Assembly: GCA_937773465.1 (NCBI GenBank)
Contig: CALJVK010000008.1
Location: 21,100 to 85,099 of the forward strand
DNA length: 64,000 nucleotides
DNA from: an uncultured Flavobacteriaceae bacterium
Lineage (GTDB): Bacteria; Bacteroidota; Bacteroidia; Flavobacteriales; Flavobacteriaceae
Reading direction: 5' to 3'
Shown: positions 43,634 to 52,755 of the stretch, piece by piece
Layout of the letters: every line of letters starts with the position of its first letter
Numbering within the stretch: the first letter of the stretch is position 1
Translations under genes and position numbers: made by a program
The notes under the pieces: generated by a model
Database searches by the model: none
Seen by the model: only the letters and a program-made list of their open reading frames with translations
Told to the model about the DNA's origin: nothing

Positions 43634-44540
43634 ATGAAATATTTAATTACTGGGGCTAGTGGGTTAATTGGAAAAAAATTAGTTAAAAAATTATTAGAAC
43701 AAAAAGTAGATATAAATGTTTTGACCACTAATAAGGATTTGAAATCGTCGAATAAAAATATAACTAAATTTTACTGGGATCCAGAACTCAATATAATTGA
43801 TTCAAAATGTATTGAGGGAGTAAAAATAATTATAAACCTTGCTGGATCTCCAATTGCTCAATTTTGGTCTAAATCTGCAAAAAAATCAATTCTTTTGAGT
43901 AGAGTTAATTCTGTTCAGCTACTAAATCAAATTATATTAGAAAAAAAATCAATAATAGAACATTTCTTTTGTGCTTCTGCAATTGGAATTTATAAGTCTG
44001 ACAGTGCATACATTCATAATGAATTATCTACTAATATTTCAAATTCTTTTTTAGGTGATACTGTTAACAAATGGGAATCAACATGTAATGAATTAATCAA
44101 ACATAACATAAATGTTACAATATTAAGAATTGGTTTAGTTCTTTCATTAAGAGGGGGACTGCTAAAACCAATTGTTCAGTCCATAAAGTTTTGTTTAGGC
44201 ACATGGTTTGGTAAAGGTGAAAACATCTATTCTTGGATTCATATAGATGATTTAATTGATTCAATTTTGTTTTTGTTGAAGAATAATAAATTAGGTGTAT
44301 ATAACCTTGTTTCACCAAATCCAATTTCAAGTAAGTTATTTACATTAGAAATTGGTAAAGTTTTAAATAAAAAAATATTTCTTCCTTCGGTTCCTGAATT
44401 TTTAATAAAATTAATTACAGGTTCTATGTCAGAGTTATTTTTATTCAGTCAAAAATGTTTCTTCAAAAAAAATTACTGATCAAGGATTCAAATTTCAGTT
44501 CAAATCAATTTCTTCTGCTTTAAGTGATTTATTAAAATAA
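43634..44540 (+). CDS. TIGR01777-type NAD-dependent epimerase, one frameshift near the end
   Basis: About 301 residues. The start is the ATG giving MKYLITGASGLIGKKLVKKL, with the Rossmann motif GASGLIG. The upstream in-frame codons are not protein-like. Family blocks: NLAGSPIAQFWSKSAKK, HFFCASAIGIYKSD, NVTILRIGLVLSLRGG and YSWIHIDDLID. The open frame ends early at 44479. Adding one A in the run near 44452 restores the normal ending (MFLQKKITDQGFKFQF to SALSDLLK), so this is most likely a homopolymer error. No substrate is known for the family (YfcH-like). Confidence 0.82.
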
Positions 44541-44550
44541 TTTGATGACA

Positions 44551-44587
44551 TTTTGACAAAATATTTAAAATTGGCAGTACTTTTGCA
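44551..44587 (+). promoter_or_regulatory. Promoter ahead of grpE: sigma-54-type -24/-12 element overlapping a Bacteroidota -7 box
   Basis: TTGGCAGTACTTTTGCA (44571-44587) matches the sigma-54 consensus, with GG and GC exactly 10 bases apart. The same DNA contains TACTTTTG (44578-44585), a TAnnTTTG -7 box, with TTTTG (44551-44555) at a -33-like distance of 22 nt. Transcription would begin about 10-20 nt before the grpE ATG at 44609. Which sigma factor is used cannot be decided by eye. Confidence 0.6.
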
Positions 44588-44608
44588 CCTTATTTAAAAA
44601 AATTAATA

Positions 44609-45112
44609 ATGAGCAGTTCTAAATCTAAATCTCTAAAAAGCCCACTCTTAAGTCTCAAATTGAATCACTTGAAGTTTCTGTTAAAGATGAAAAAGATAAA
44701 TTTTTACGACTATTTGCAGAGTTTGAGAATTATAAGAAAAGGACATCAAAAGAACGATCTGGAATTGTATAAGACCGCCTCTCAAGAATTGATGACAGCG
44801 TTGCTGCCAATAGTTGATGATATGGATCGGGCATCTAAAGAATTTGAAAAATCTAAAGGAAAAAGGACTAACTGAGGGAATTGTCTTTGATTAAAGAATA
44901 AATTCTCTGAAACTTCTAAAAACGCAAGGCTTAGTACTTACTCGAGCCAAAAAATGGAGATAACTTTGATGCCGAAATTCATGAGGCAATCACTCAAATT
45001 CCCGCCGAAGAATGATAAGATGAAAGGAAAAATTATTGACGTATAGTTGAGTCAGGATATGAAGCTCGGCGAAAAGATTCTAAGATACCCAAAAGTTGTT
45101 GTTGGAAACTAA
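44609..45112 (+). pseudogene. grpE: GrpE nucleotide exchange factor (frame broken by several indels)
   Basis: Across shifting frames the GrpE core is clear: LKSQIESLEVSVKDEKDKFL, RLFAEFENYKKRTSKER, LYKTASQELMTALLPIVDDM, DRASKEFEKSK, then NFDAEIHEAITQIPAEE and KVVVGN before the stop at 45112. That makes about 165 residues, near the usual 180. At least four single-base changes are needed. The adjacent dnaJ is broken in the same way, so these are probably read errors and not decay. GrpE releases ADP from DnaK. The gene sits with dnaJ as a heat-shock operon behind the promoter at 44551-44587. Confidence 0.8.
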
Positions 45113-45121
45113 TTAAATTTT

Positions 45122-46243
45122 ATGAATATGAAGGAAGATTATTACGACATACTAGGCGTTGGATAAATCAGCATCTGAGAGCGAAATCAAAAAAAGCCTA
45201 CAGAAAAAAAGCCATTAAATATCATCCAGATAAAAATCCTGGTGATTCCACGCTGAAGAAAAATTTAAAAAAGCAGCTGAAGCTTATGAAGTTTTAGGAA
45301 ATAAAGATAAAAAATCTAAGTATGATCAATTTGGTCATTCTGCTTTTGATGGCAGTGGAGGATTTGGTGGAGGTGGAATGAACATGGATGATATCTTTAG
45401 TCAATTTGGTGATATATTTGGAAGTTCATTTGGTGGTGGAGGATTTGGAGGATTTAGTGGTGGAGGATCTAGGGTTTCAAAAGGTAGTAATTTAAGAATT
45501 AGAGTTCAACTTGAACTTAGCGAAGTTGTTTTAGGGGTAGAAAAAAAGATTAAGGTTAAAAGAAAAATTAAAGCGGACGGAGTAACTTATAAAAACTGTA
45601 GTTCTTGTAACGGTTCTGGTCAAGTAACTAGAATAACAAATACCATTTTAGGAAGAATGCAATCATCTTCCACATGTCCAAGTTGTGGAGGTTCTGGTCA
45701 AGTTGTTTCAAATAGACCTTCAAACGCTGATTCAAACGGGACTAATTTTAAAGGAAGAGACTGTACTAGTTAAAATACCTGCTGGTGTTGAAGATGGTAT
45801 GCAGTTAAAAGTTTCAGGAAAGGGCAATGACTCAGCTGGAAATGGTATAGCAGGGGATTTAATTGTTTTAATTAGCGAAAAAGAACACGACACTTTTAAA
45901 AAGAGAAGGCAATAATCTCCATTTTGATTTGTACATCAGTATTTCAGAAGCTGTTTTAGGAGTTTCAAAAGAAATTGAAACTGTAACAGGCAGTGTTAGA
46001 ATCAAATTAGAATCAGGAATTCAATCTGGAAAAATACTAAGACTTAGGGGTAAAGGATTAAGTAGTATTAATTCATATGGAAACGGTGATTTACTTGTTC
46101 ATGTAAATGTTTGGACTCCAAAAACTTTAAATAAAGAACAAAGAGTGTTTTTTGAGCAAATGAAAGAAAATGAAAATTTCGTTCCTTCACCTGAGAAAGG
46201 TGAAAAATCTTTTTTTGAAAAGGTTAAAGACATGTTTTCTTAA
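45122..46243 (+). pseudogene. dnaJ: Chaperone DnaJ (frame broken by a few indels)
   Basis: The J domain is readable in pieces (KEDYYDILGV, SEIKKAYRKKAIKYHPDKNP, KYDQFGHSAFDG) with the HPD motif. A Gly/Phe-rich linker follows (GSSFGGGGFGGFSGGG). The zinc region shows only CSSCNGSG and CPSCGGSG, two of the four CxxCxGxG repeats. After that come [39 protein letters not shown] and the ending SFFEKVKDMFS. Breaks occur near 45160, 45250, 45770 and 45905. As far as I recall, flavobacterial DnaJ proteins share this shortened zinc region, so it is not itself a defect. DnaJ stimulates DnaK ATPase. Confidence 0.85.
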
Positions 46244-46322
46244 TTTTTTACGCCTCTTAACTTTATAATTTTACATCCAATTTTTATATTCAATTTGATT
46301 ATATTTAAAAAAATATTTTCTT

Positions 46323-47143
46323 ATGGATAAGCTTATTGATTTTCTTTACAAAGAATATTTTATAACAGATAGTATTAAATTTTCTATAGTAACAATTCTT
46401 TTTGTTACAATGATTTTTCTTATTACTTATTTTTCATTAAAAATCATCAAGAAAATAGCTACAAAGAAACTTGATGAAGAGAGAAAATTAAAATTTAAAT
46501 CTGTCTTCTCCTTTTTTAATTACTTTGTTTATGTAGTTATTGCTTTAATGACCTTTCAAAATTTCGGTATAAACCTTACTGGAATATTTGCAGCTTCAGC
46601 AGCTCTTTTTATTGGAATTGGTTTAGCACTTCAAACTTTTTTTCAAGATATAATTTCAGGAATTTTAATTCTGGCTGATCAAACTGTACATGTTGGTGAT
46701 ATTATTGAAATTGACGGTAAAGTAGGTAGAGTAGAAAATATTAAGATAAGAACTACACGAGCAGTTACATTTGATAACAAAGTACTGATAATTCCTAATC
46801 ATAAATATTTGACTTCAACATTATTTAATTGGACAGAAAACGGTACAGTATTAAGAGGATCTGTATCAGTTGGAGTTGATTACAATTCAGATGTAGATCA
46901 AGTAAAAGAAATATTATTAGACATTGCTGATTCTCATCCACATCTAATGAAAAATCCACTCCTAATGTGATTTTTAAAAATTTTGGAGATAATTCTTTAG
47001 ATTTTCAATTAATTTTCACTTATAACAATGGTTTTAGGGTAAATCTAATCGAGAGTGATATAAGATTTTTAGTTTATAAAAAATTCAAACAAAACAATAT
47101 AAATATACCGTTCCCACAAAGAGTTGTTCACTTACAAAAATAA
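46323..47143 (+). CDS. MscS-type mechanosensitive ion channel, one frameshift near the end
   Basis: About 273 residues. Three hydrophobic segments lead into the pore helix (LTGIFAASAALFIGIGLALQ), then the MscS beta domain (VGDIIEIDGKVGRVENIKIR, LIIPNHKYLTSTLFNW). The open frame stops at 46970. An indel next to the NPLLM end restores PNVIFKNFGDNSLDFQLIF and a final FPQRVVHLQK. The C-terminal cage domain is thus present. It protects against hypo-osmotic shock in the inner membrane. The sigma-54 regulator gene starts 3 bp later. Confidence 0.85.
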
Positions 47144-47146
47144 AAT

Positions 47147-48310
47147 ATGTCAAAAATATTAATAATTGAAGACGAGGAAACAATTAGAAGAGTTCTTAAA
47201 AAAGTACTAGTACAGGAAGACAAGAACTATGAAATTATTGAAGCAATTGATGGAGTTGATGGAGTTTCTAAAATTAATTCTAATAAACTAGATTTGATTT
47301 TATGTGATATTAAAATGCCTAAAAAAGATGGGATTGAAGTATTGCGTCATATTTTGAAGGAGTGCCCATCCACACCTACTATAATGATTTCAGGACATGG
47401 TGATCTTGAGACAGCCGTTGAATCCATGAGATTAGGTGCTTTTGATTATATTTCTAAACCACCAGATTTAAATCGACTATTAAATTCTGTTAGATCTGCT
47501 TTATTAAATAATAATTTTGTAAAAAAAGGAAAGACCAAATCTAATAAATCAAACGAATACAATATTATAGGTAAATCAGATCCAGTTAAAGAAATTAAAG
47601 TAATGATCGATAAAGTTGCCTTGACAAATGCAAAAGTTTTAATACAAGGTCCAAATGGGTCTGGAAAGGAGTTAGTTGCCCATCAAATTCATATGAATAG
47701 TTTAAGGAATTCAGCCCCTTTTATTGAAGTTAATTGTGCTGCTATTCCCTCTGAACTAATTGAGAGTGAATTATTTGGTCATGTTAAAGGTGCATTTACT
47801 TCAGCAGTAAAAGATAAAGCAGGTAAATTTGAAGCTGCAAACGGAGGAACAATTTTTCTTGATGAAATTGGAGACATGAGTATGTCTGCTCAATCTAAGG
47901 TTTTAAGAGCTCTTCAAGAGCATAAAATTCAAAGAGTGGGAAGCGAAAGAGATTTAGTAGTTGATGTAAGAGTTATAGCGGCAACTAATAAAAAGTTGCG
48001 TTTTGAAATTGAAAATAATAATTTTAGAGAAGATCTTTTTCATCGTTTAGCTGTAATTGAAATTAACGTTCCTTCTCTTAATGATAGATTATCAGATATC
48101 CCACTTTTAGTTGATCATTTTTTAAAAGATATTTCTAAATTTTCAGATCAAGATTTAAAAACTATGGATAAGGATGCAGTTAATAAATTAAAAGAATTTG
48201 ATTGGTCTGGAAATGTAAGAGAATTAAGAAATGTTGTAGAAAGATTAATTATTCTTTCAGAAAAAAATAAAATAACAATAAATGATGTTATTAAATATTC
48301 AAACAAATAA
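47147..48310 (+). CDS. Sigma-54-dependent response regulator (NtrC family), no C-terminal HTH seen
   Basis: 387 residues. The receiver domain (1-120) has the phospho-acceptor Asp54 in LILCDIKMPKKDG and a Thr/Lys switch. The AAA+ domain (about 140-360) contains Walker A GPNGSGKE, GAFTSA where the sigma-54-contacting loop is normally GAFTGA, and GGTIFLDEIGD as Walker B. The chain ends shortly after the lid (KEFDWSGNVRELRNVVERL, NKITINDVIKYSNK), with no Fis-type DNA-binding helix-turn-helix. Bacteroidota have many such regulators. It may act from solution or recognise DNA differently. No histidine kinase gene is adjacent. Confidence 0.9.
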   Translation: MSKILIIEDEETIRRVLKKVLVQEDKNYEIIEAIDGVDGVSKINSNKLDLILCDIKMPKKDGIEVLRHILKECPSTPTIMISGHGDLETAVESMRLGAFDYISKPPDLNRLLNSVRSALLNNNFVKKGKTKSNKSNEYNIIGKSDPVKEIKVMIDKVALTNAKVLIQGPNGSGKELVAHQIHMNSLRNSAPFIEVNCAAIPSELIESELFGHVKGAFTSAVKDKAGKFEAANGGTIFLDEIGDMSMSAQSKVLRALQEHKIQRVGSERDLVVDVRVIAATNKKLRFEIENNNFREDLFHRLAVIEINVPSLNDRLSDIPLLVDHFLKDISKFSDQDLKTMDKDAVNKLKEFDWSGNVRELRNVVERLIILSEKNKITINDVIKYSNK

Positions 48311-48314
48311 TTAA

Positions 48315-49691
48315 ATGAAATTCTTTATTTCCACATACTTATTATTCTTTTCTGTTTTTATTTTTTCTCAAGATGATGAAACAGTTATAAAAAATATTTT
48401 TGATACAACAATGACTACTAGTTCAAGTTATGAATTGTTAGATTTTTTATCAAACGAAATAGGTCATAGATTGTCAGGTTCATTAGGTGCAGAAAGAGCA
48501 GTTGAGTGGGGGAGAAGTGAATTGTCTAAAATAGGATTTGATAAAGTCTGGTTACAAGAAGTAATGGTTCCAAAATGGGTTAGAGGTCCAAAAGAGTTTG
48601 CTTTAATAGAAACTCAACCTGGAATAACATTTAATGTGGATGTATGTGCATTAGGAGGATCAGTAGCTACACCGTCTGTAGGTATTAAATCTAATGTAGT
48701 TGAAGTTAAAAGTTTTGAAGAATTAAAAATACTTGGAAAAAAAGAAGTTGATGGTAAAATAGTTTTTTTCAATAGACCTATGCAACCGAATCTTGTTAGT
48801 ACATTTCAAGCATATGGTGAAGCTGTTGATCAAAGAGTTAATGGTGCTGCTGAAGCAATTAAATATGGTGCTATTGGAGTTATTGTCAGATCAATGAACT
48901 TAAGACTAGATGATAATCCACATACTGGTACAATGAGTTATGGAAATCTACCATCTAGTAAACGAATTCCGGCAGCTGCTATTAGCACTAATGCTGCTGA
49001 AAAATTGAGTAAACTTTTAAAAATCAATCCAAATCTTAAATTTTTGTTCAGACAACAATGTAAAACTTATAAAGATGTTAAATCATATAATGTTATTGCT
49101 GAACTAAAAGGCTCTGAATTTCCAGATGAAATAATATTAGTTGGAGGACATTTAGATTCATGGGATTTAGGTGACGGATCTCATGATGATGGTGCAGGTA
49201 TTGTTCAATCTATGGATATTATAAATATTTTTAATAAAATCAATTACAAACCAAAAAGAACAATTAGAGTTGTTCTTTTTATGAACGAGGAAAATGGTTT
49301 AAGAGGTGCATTAAAGTATGCTGAAATTTCAAATAAAAATAAATTGAATCATATTTTTGCTCTAGAATCTGACGCTGGAGGTTTCACACCAAGAGGATTT
49401 TCATTTTCTACAAATAATAAAAATTTTGAATTAATAAAATCATGGAAATATTTATTTAAACCTTATTTAATTCAATCTTTTGAGCTAGGAGGAAGTGGAG
49501 CAGACATATCTCCTTTAAACAATGGTAAAAATGTTTTAGCTGGTTTAAGACCTGATTCTCAAAGATATTTTGATTATCATCATACATCAATAGATACTTT
49601 TGATGCTATTAATAAACGTGAATTGGAACTAGGAACTTTTTCAATGGCTTCACTAGTATATTTGTTTGATAAATATGGGATTATTAAATAA
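48315..49691 (+). CDS. M28-family zinc aminopeptidase/carboxypeptidase with PA-like insert, exported
   Basis: 458 residues. A signal peptide ends near residue 19 (SVFIFSQ). A protease-associated-type segment covers residues about 130-220. The M28 metal ligands follow in order: LVGGHLDSWDLG (His, Asp), GSHDDGAGIVQ (Asp), FMNEENGLRGA (Glu-Glu), ALESDAGGF (Asp) and DYHHTSIDTFD (His). All ligands for two zinc ions are present. It would trim peptides in the periplasm or outside. It starts 4 bp after the regulator gene and precedes the PAP2 gene by 8 bp, so these are likely co-transcribed. Confidence 0.9.
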   Translation: MKFFISTYLLFFSVFIFSQDDETVIKNIFDTTMTTSSSYELLDFLSNEIGHRLSGSLGAERAVEWGRSELSKIGFDKVWLQEVMVPKWVRGPKEFALIETQPGITFNVDVCALGGSVATPSVGIKSNVVEVKSFEELKILGKKEVDGKIVFFNRPMQPNLVSTFQAYGEAVDQRVNGAAEAIKYGAIGVIVRSMNLRLDDNPHTGTMSYGNLPSSKRIPAAAISTNAAEKLSKLLKINPNLKFLFRQQCKTYKDVKSYNVIAELKGSEFPDEIILVGGHLDSWDLGDGSHDDGAGIVQSMDIINIFNKINYKPKRTIRVVLFMNEENGLRGALKYAEISNKNKLNHIFALESDAGGFTPRGFSFSTNNKNFELIKSWKYLFKPYLIQSFELGGSGADISPLNNGKNVLAGLRPDSQRYFDYHHTSIDTFDAINKRELELGTFSMASLVYLFDKYGIIK

Positions 49692-49699
49692 ACTTTATA

Positions 49700-50251
49700 T
49701 TGGAAACACTAATTGATTTAGATAAGTCGTTTTTTATTTTTTTGAATTCTTTAGGTTCAGAATTCTTTGATTCTTTTTGGATGTTTGTTACTGATAAAAA
49801 ATCTTCAATTCCTCTTTATTTTTTTTTAATTTATTACATATACAAGAAGCTATCAAATAATGATTTTCTAAAATATTTTATTTTAATAATCATATTAATT
49901 GTATTCACTGATCAATTTAGTGGATTATTTAAAGATTATTTTGAAAGATTTAGACCTTGTCATGATACATCAATAAATGATAGTATAAGAATTGTCAAAG
50001 AGGGATGTGGTGGCTTATATGGTTTTTTTTCAGCCCATGCTGCAAATTCTTTTGCTCTTGCTACTTTTTTTTATTTTTCTTTTAGAAAATTTTCATCAAA
50101 TTTTAAATATCTTTTTTTATGGGCAATTATAGTCTCATACAGTAGAATTTATATTGGTGTTCATTTTCCAGGAGATGTTATAATTGGTTCATGTTTCGGA
50201 ATTATTACAGGCTATCTTTTTTCCATTGCCTCATTTAAAGTTAAGTTTTAA
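49700..50251 (+). CDS. PAP2-family membrane phosphatase, TTG start
   Basis: 183 residues with about five hydrophobic helices. The three phosphatase motifs are visible: KDYFERFRPCHD, FFSAHAANSFA (the usual PSGH form reads SAHA here) and SRIYIGVHFPGDVIIG. Lipid-phosphate relatives include undecaprenyl-pyrophosphate phosphatase and phosphatidylglycerophosphatase. No ATG lies near the N-terminus; TTG at 49700 gives METLIDLDKSFFIFLN, which fits the family. The stop shares one base with the next gene's ATG, so the two are coupled. Confidence 0.85.
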   Translation: METLIDLDKSFFIFLNSLGSEFFDSFWMFVTDKKSSIPLYFFLIYYIYKKLSNNDFLKYFILIIILIVFTDQFSGLFKDYFERFRPCHDTSINDSIRIVKEGCGGLYGFFSAHAANSFALATFFYFSFRKFSSNFKYLFLWAIIVSYSRIYIGVHFPGDVIIGSCFGIITGYLFSIASFKVKF

Positions 50252-52176
50252 TGTATAGTAGAATAGAATCATACAAAACACTTTTTTTTAGAATTTCATT
50301 AGCATATGTTTTTTATTTTTTTGCTAGAGTGTTATTCTATTTTTATAATAGTAATATGATTATTATAGAGAGTTTTCACGAGTTTTTTTACTTGTGTTTT
50401 ATAGGTTTAACTTTTGATACTTCTGCAATTCTTTATGCTAATGTATTATTTATATTAATATCCTTAATTCCTTTTAAGAATTTTAATAGTGAAAAGTTTC
50501 AGAAAGGAATGATGATATTGTATTTTTCTACAAATTTAATTGCTTATTCTACAAATTTTTTTGACTTTATTTATTATCGATTTTCTCAGAGTAGATTGAC
50601 TACTAGAGTTTTTGATATTCTTGAAAATGAAACAAATAAAATGGCACTTGCAGGTTCGTTTATATATAACTATTGGCATGTTTTTGTTTTCTTTTTTCTT
50701 TTAGTTTATGCTTGGATTTATCTTTATAAACAAATAAAAATCAAGACTATTCTTACTGATTATAATTTTAAGTTTTATATTTTTTCTACATTAACCTCTC
50801 TTTTTATAATTTTTATTTGTGTTATTGGTGTTAGAGGTGGTATTGGCAATGCTACACGTCCTATAAATATGGTTGATGCTCATAGGTTTGTTAAAAAAGG
50901 TATTCATGCCGATTTTGTATTAAATTCTCCATTCAGTTTTATTAGAACTTTTAATAAGAACTTTTTTAAAAAGAAAAACTTTATGGATTCTTACAAGGTA
51001 AATAAAGTTTTAAGTCCTGTAAAAATGGTTAATGACAGTATTTTTTCACAACCAAATGTAATGTTACTTGTTATGGAAAGCTTTGGTCGCGAATATATAG
51101 GTGCATTTAATAAAAATAGAAATATCAAGGACTATATAAGTTATACTCCTTTTTTAGATTCTCTTTCTAATAATAGTTTGATTTTTACCAATGCTTATGC
51201 CAATGGTCGTCAGTCAATTGAAGCTTTACCTTCAATCTTAGCAAGTGTTCCATCATTTAAAATACCATTTACTTCTTCCCCTTATGCTAATCAAGAAATA
51301 CAATCCTTAGTTTCTGTTTTTAATAAAAAAGGATATTCAACCTCTTTTTTTCACGGAGCTCCTAATGGATCAATGGGTTTTTTGGGATTATCCAATATTT
51401 TAGGGTTTGATAATTATTTTGGAAAAAATGAGTTTAATGACAATTCATTATATGATGGTTTTTGGGGAATTTGGGATGAACCGTTCTTACAATATGTTAA
51501 CAACACAACTACTAAACTAAAAGAACCGTTTTTTTCTACATTTTTTAGTTTGTCATCACATGAGCCATTTTATGTTCCTAATGAATATGAAGGAGTTTTT
51601 CCTATGGGTGATGTTCAAATGCATCAAGTTATAGGTTATTCTGATAATGCATTAAGAAAGTTTTTTGAATCAGCTAAAAAAGAACCTTGGTTTGATAACA
51701 CTATATTTATAATCACAGCTGATCATACTAATCAGTTTTGGTATCCTTATTACGCTGCTCCAGTAAATAGATTTGCAATTCCTATTCTATTTTACCATCC
51801 AAACAATTCATTTAAAGGGGAAAACAATGTTTTAATGCAACAAATGGATATTTTCCCCTCAATTGTCGATTTAATAGGTAACAAAGAGTACATAAATTCG
51901 TGGGGAAGGAGTGTTTTTTCAAACTCGGGTCAACCATTTTCAATAAATTACTCAGGAACTGTATATCATTTCACTATGGATAATTATACATTGGTATTTG
52001 ATGGTAATGAAGTTATTGGAGTTTATGATATTGAAGACTACTGGTTGGAAAATAATAATATAAACGATACAAGTATTGATTTTTCTAAAGAGGAAATCTA
52101 TCTAAAAGCTTTTATTCAGGATTATATGGACAGAATTATAGATAGAAAGTTAAATTATTTTAACAGTTCTGAATAA
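50251..52176 (+). CDS. LtaS/MdoB-like membrane alkaline-phosphatase-superfamily protein
   Basis: 641 residues. Five hydrophobic N-terminal helices (to about residue 210) precede an extracytoplasmic sulfatase-type domain. The metal site is visible in LLVMESFGREYIGAF (Glu) and ITADHTNQFWYP (Asp, His), with SSHEPFYVPNEYEG between them. The nucleophile region reads ANGRQSIEALPS, so the position that is Thr in Gram-positive LtaS is probably Ser here. The activity is likely transfer of a phosphoglycerol- or phosphoethanolamine-like group to envelope glycans. It follows the PAP2 gene by overlap, and a phosphatase plus a transferase makes sense as a recycling pair. Function is inferred. Confidence 0.85.
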   Translation: MYSRIESYKTLFFRISLAYVFYFFARVLFYFYNSNMIIIESFHEFFYLCFIGLTFDTSAILYANVLFILISLIPFKNFNSEKFQKGMMILYFSTNLIAYSTNFFDFIYYRFSQSRLTTRVFDILENETNKMALAGSFIYNYWHVFVFFFLLVYAWIYLYKQIKIKTILTDYNFKFYIFSTLTSLFIIFICVIGVRGGIGNATRPINMVDAHRFVKKGIHADFVLNSPFSFIRTFNKNFFKKKNFMDSYKVNKVLSPVKMVNDSIFSQPNVMLLVMESFGREYIGAFNKNRNIKDYISYTPFLDSLSNNSLIFTNAYANGRQSIEALPSILASVPSFKIPFTSSPYANQEIQSLVSVFNKKGYSTSFFHGAPNGSMGFLGLSNILGFDNYFGKNEFNDNSLYDGFWGIWDEPFLQYVNNTTTKLKEPFFSTFFSLSSHEPFYVPNEYEGVFPMGDVQMHQVIGYSDNALRKFFESAKKEPWFDNTIFIITADHTNQFWYPYYAAPVNRFAIPILFYHPNNSFKGENNVLMQQMDIFPSIVDLIGNKEYINSWGRSVFSNSGQPFSINYSGTVYHFTMDNYTLVFDGNEVIGVYDIEDYWLENNNINDTSIDFSKEEIYLKAFIQDYMDRIIDRKLNYFNSSE

Positions 52177-52754
52177 TCAATTTTGAATTTATTAATCCTT
52201 GGAGCTGAAACATTTAATATATATGGATTATAAGGATTTTTTTTCTTATAATCTTGATGATACTTTTCAGCTAAATAAAATTCTTTAAATTTTTTTACTT
52301 CTGTAGTTATTTTATAATAAGATTTATTAGATAATAATTCTTTTATTGTTTTCTCAATAACTTCTTTTTCCATTGAACTTTTATAAAATGCAATAGATCT
52401 ATATTGAGTTCCTCTATCAGGCCCTTGTTGATTTAAAGTTGTAGGATCATGAGAACCAAAAAAAACTTTAACTAAAGTTTTAAATTTTATTTCATTAGGG
52501 TTGTAAATCACTTCAATTGCCTCAGCATGTCCAGTCCTACCTGTCATCACCTCTCTATATGTAGGGTTACTGGTTCTACCTCCTGAATATCCAGAATTAA
52601 CTTCTTTTACTCCTTTTAAATTTTCATAAATACTTTCTACACACCAAAAACATCCTGAAGCAAAATATGCAGTTTTATATTCTTGGTTAGTATTAATTTC
52701 ATTTGACCAAGTATTGAATATTAGTAAAAAAGTTAATAAGCTATATTTATACAT
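52155..52754 (-). CDS. msrA: Peptide-methionine (S)-S-oxide reductase MsrA, exported
   Basis: 199 residues. A short signal peptide (SLLTFLLIFNTWSN) sends it to the periplasm. The catalytic motif is FASGCFWCVESIYENLKG, and the NSGYSGGRTSNPTYREV and DPTTLNQQGPDRGTQYRS blocks are standard. The extended C-terminus contains no obvious recycling Cys pair. It reduces methionine S-sulfoxide in oxidised envelope proteins. The stop lies inside the end of the convergent LtaS-like gene (22-bp overlap). Confidence 0.94.
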   Translation of the reverse strand: MYKYSLLTFLLIFNTWSNEINTNQEYKTAYFASGCFWCVESIYENLKGVKEVNSGYSGGRTSNPTYREVMTGRTGHAEAIEVIYNPNEIKFKTLVKVFFGSHDPTTLNQQGPDRGTQYRSIAFYKSSMEKEVIEKTIKELLSNKSYYKITTEVKKFKEFYLAEKYHQDYKKKNPYNPYILNVSAPRINKFKIDYSELLK

Positions 52755-52755
52755 A

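Noticed and set aside
45360..45475. Repeated Gly/Phe codons as a tandem repeat or CRISPR-like array.
   Set aside because: They encode the normal Gly/Phe linker of DnaJ.
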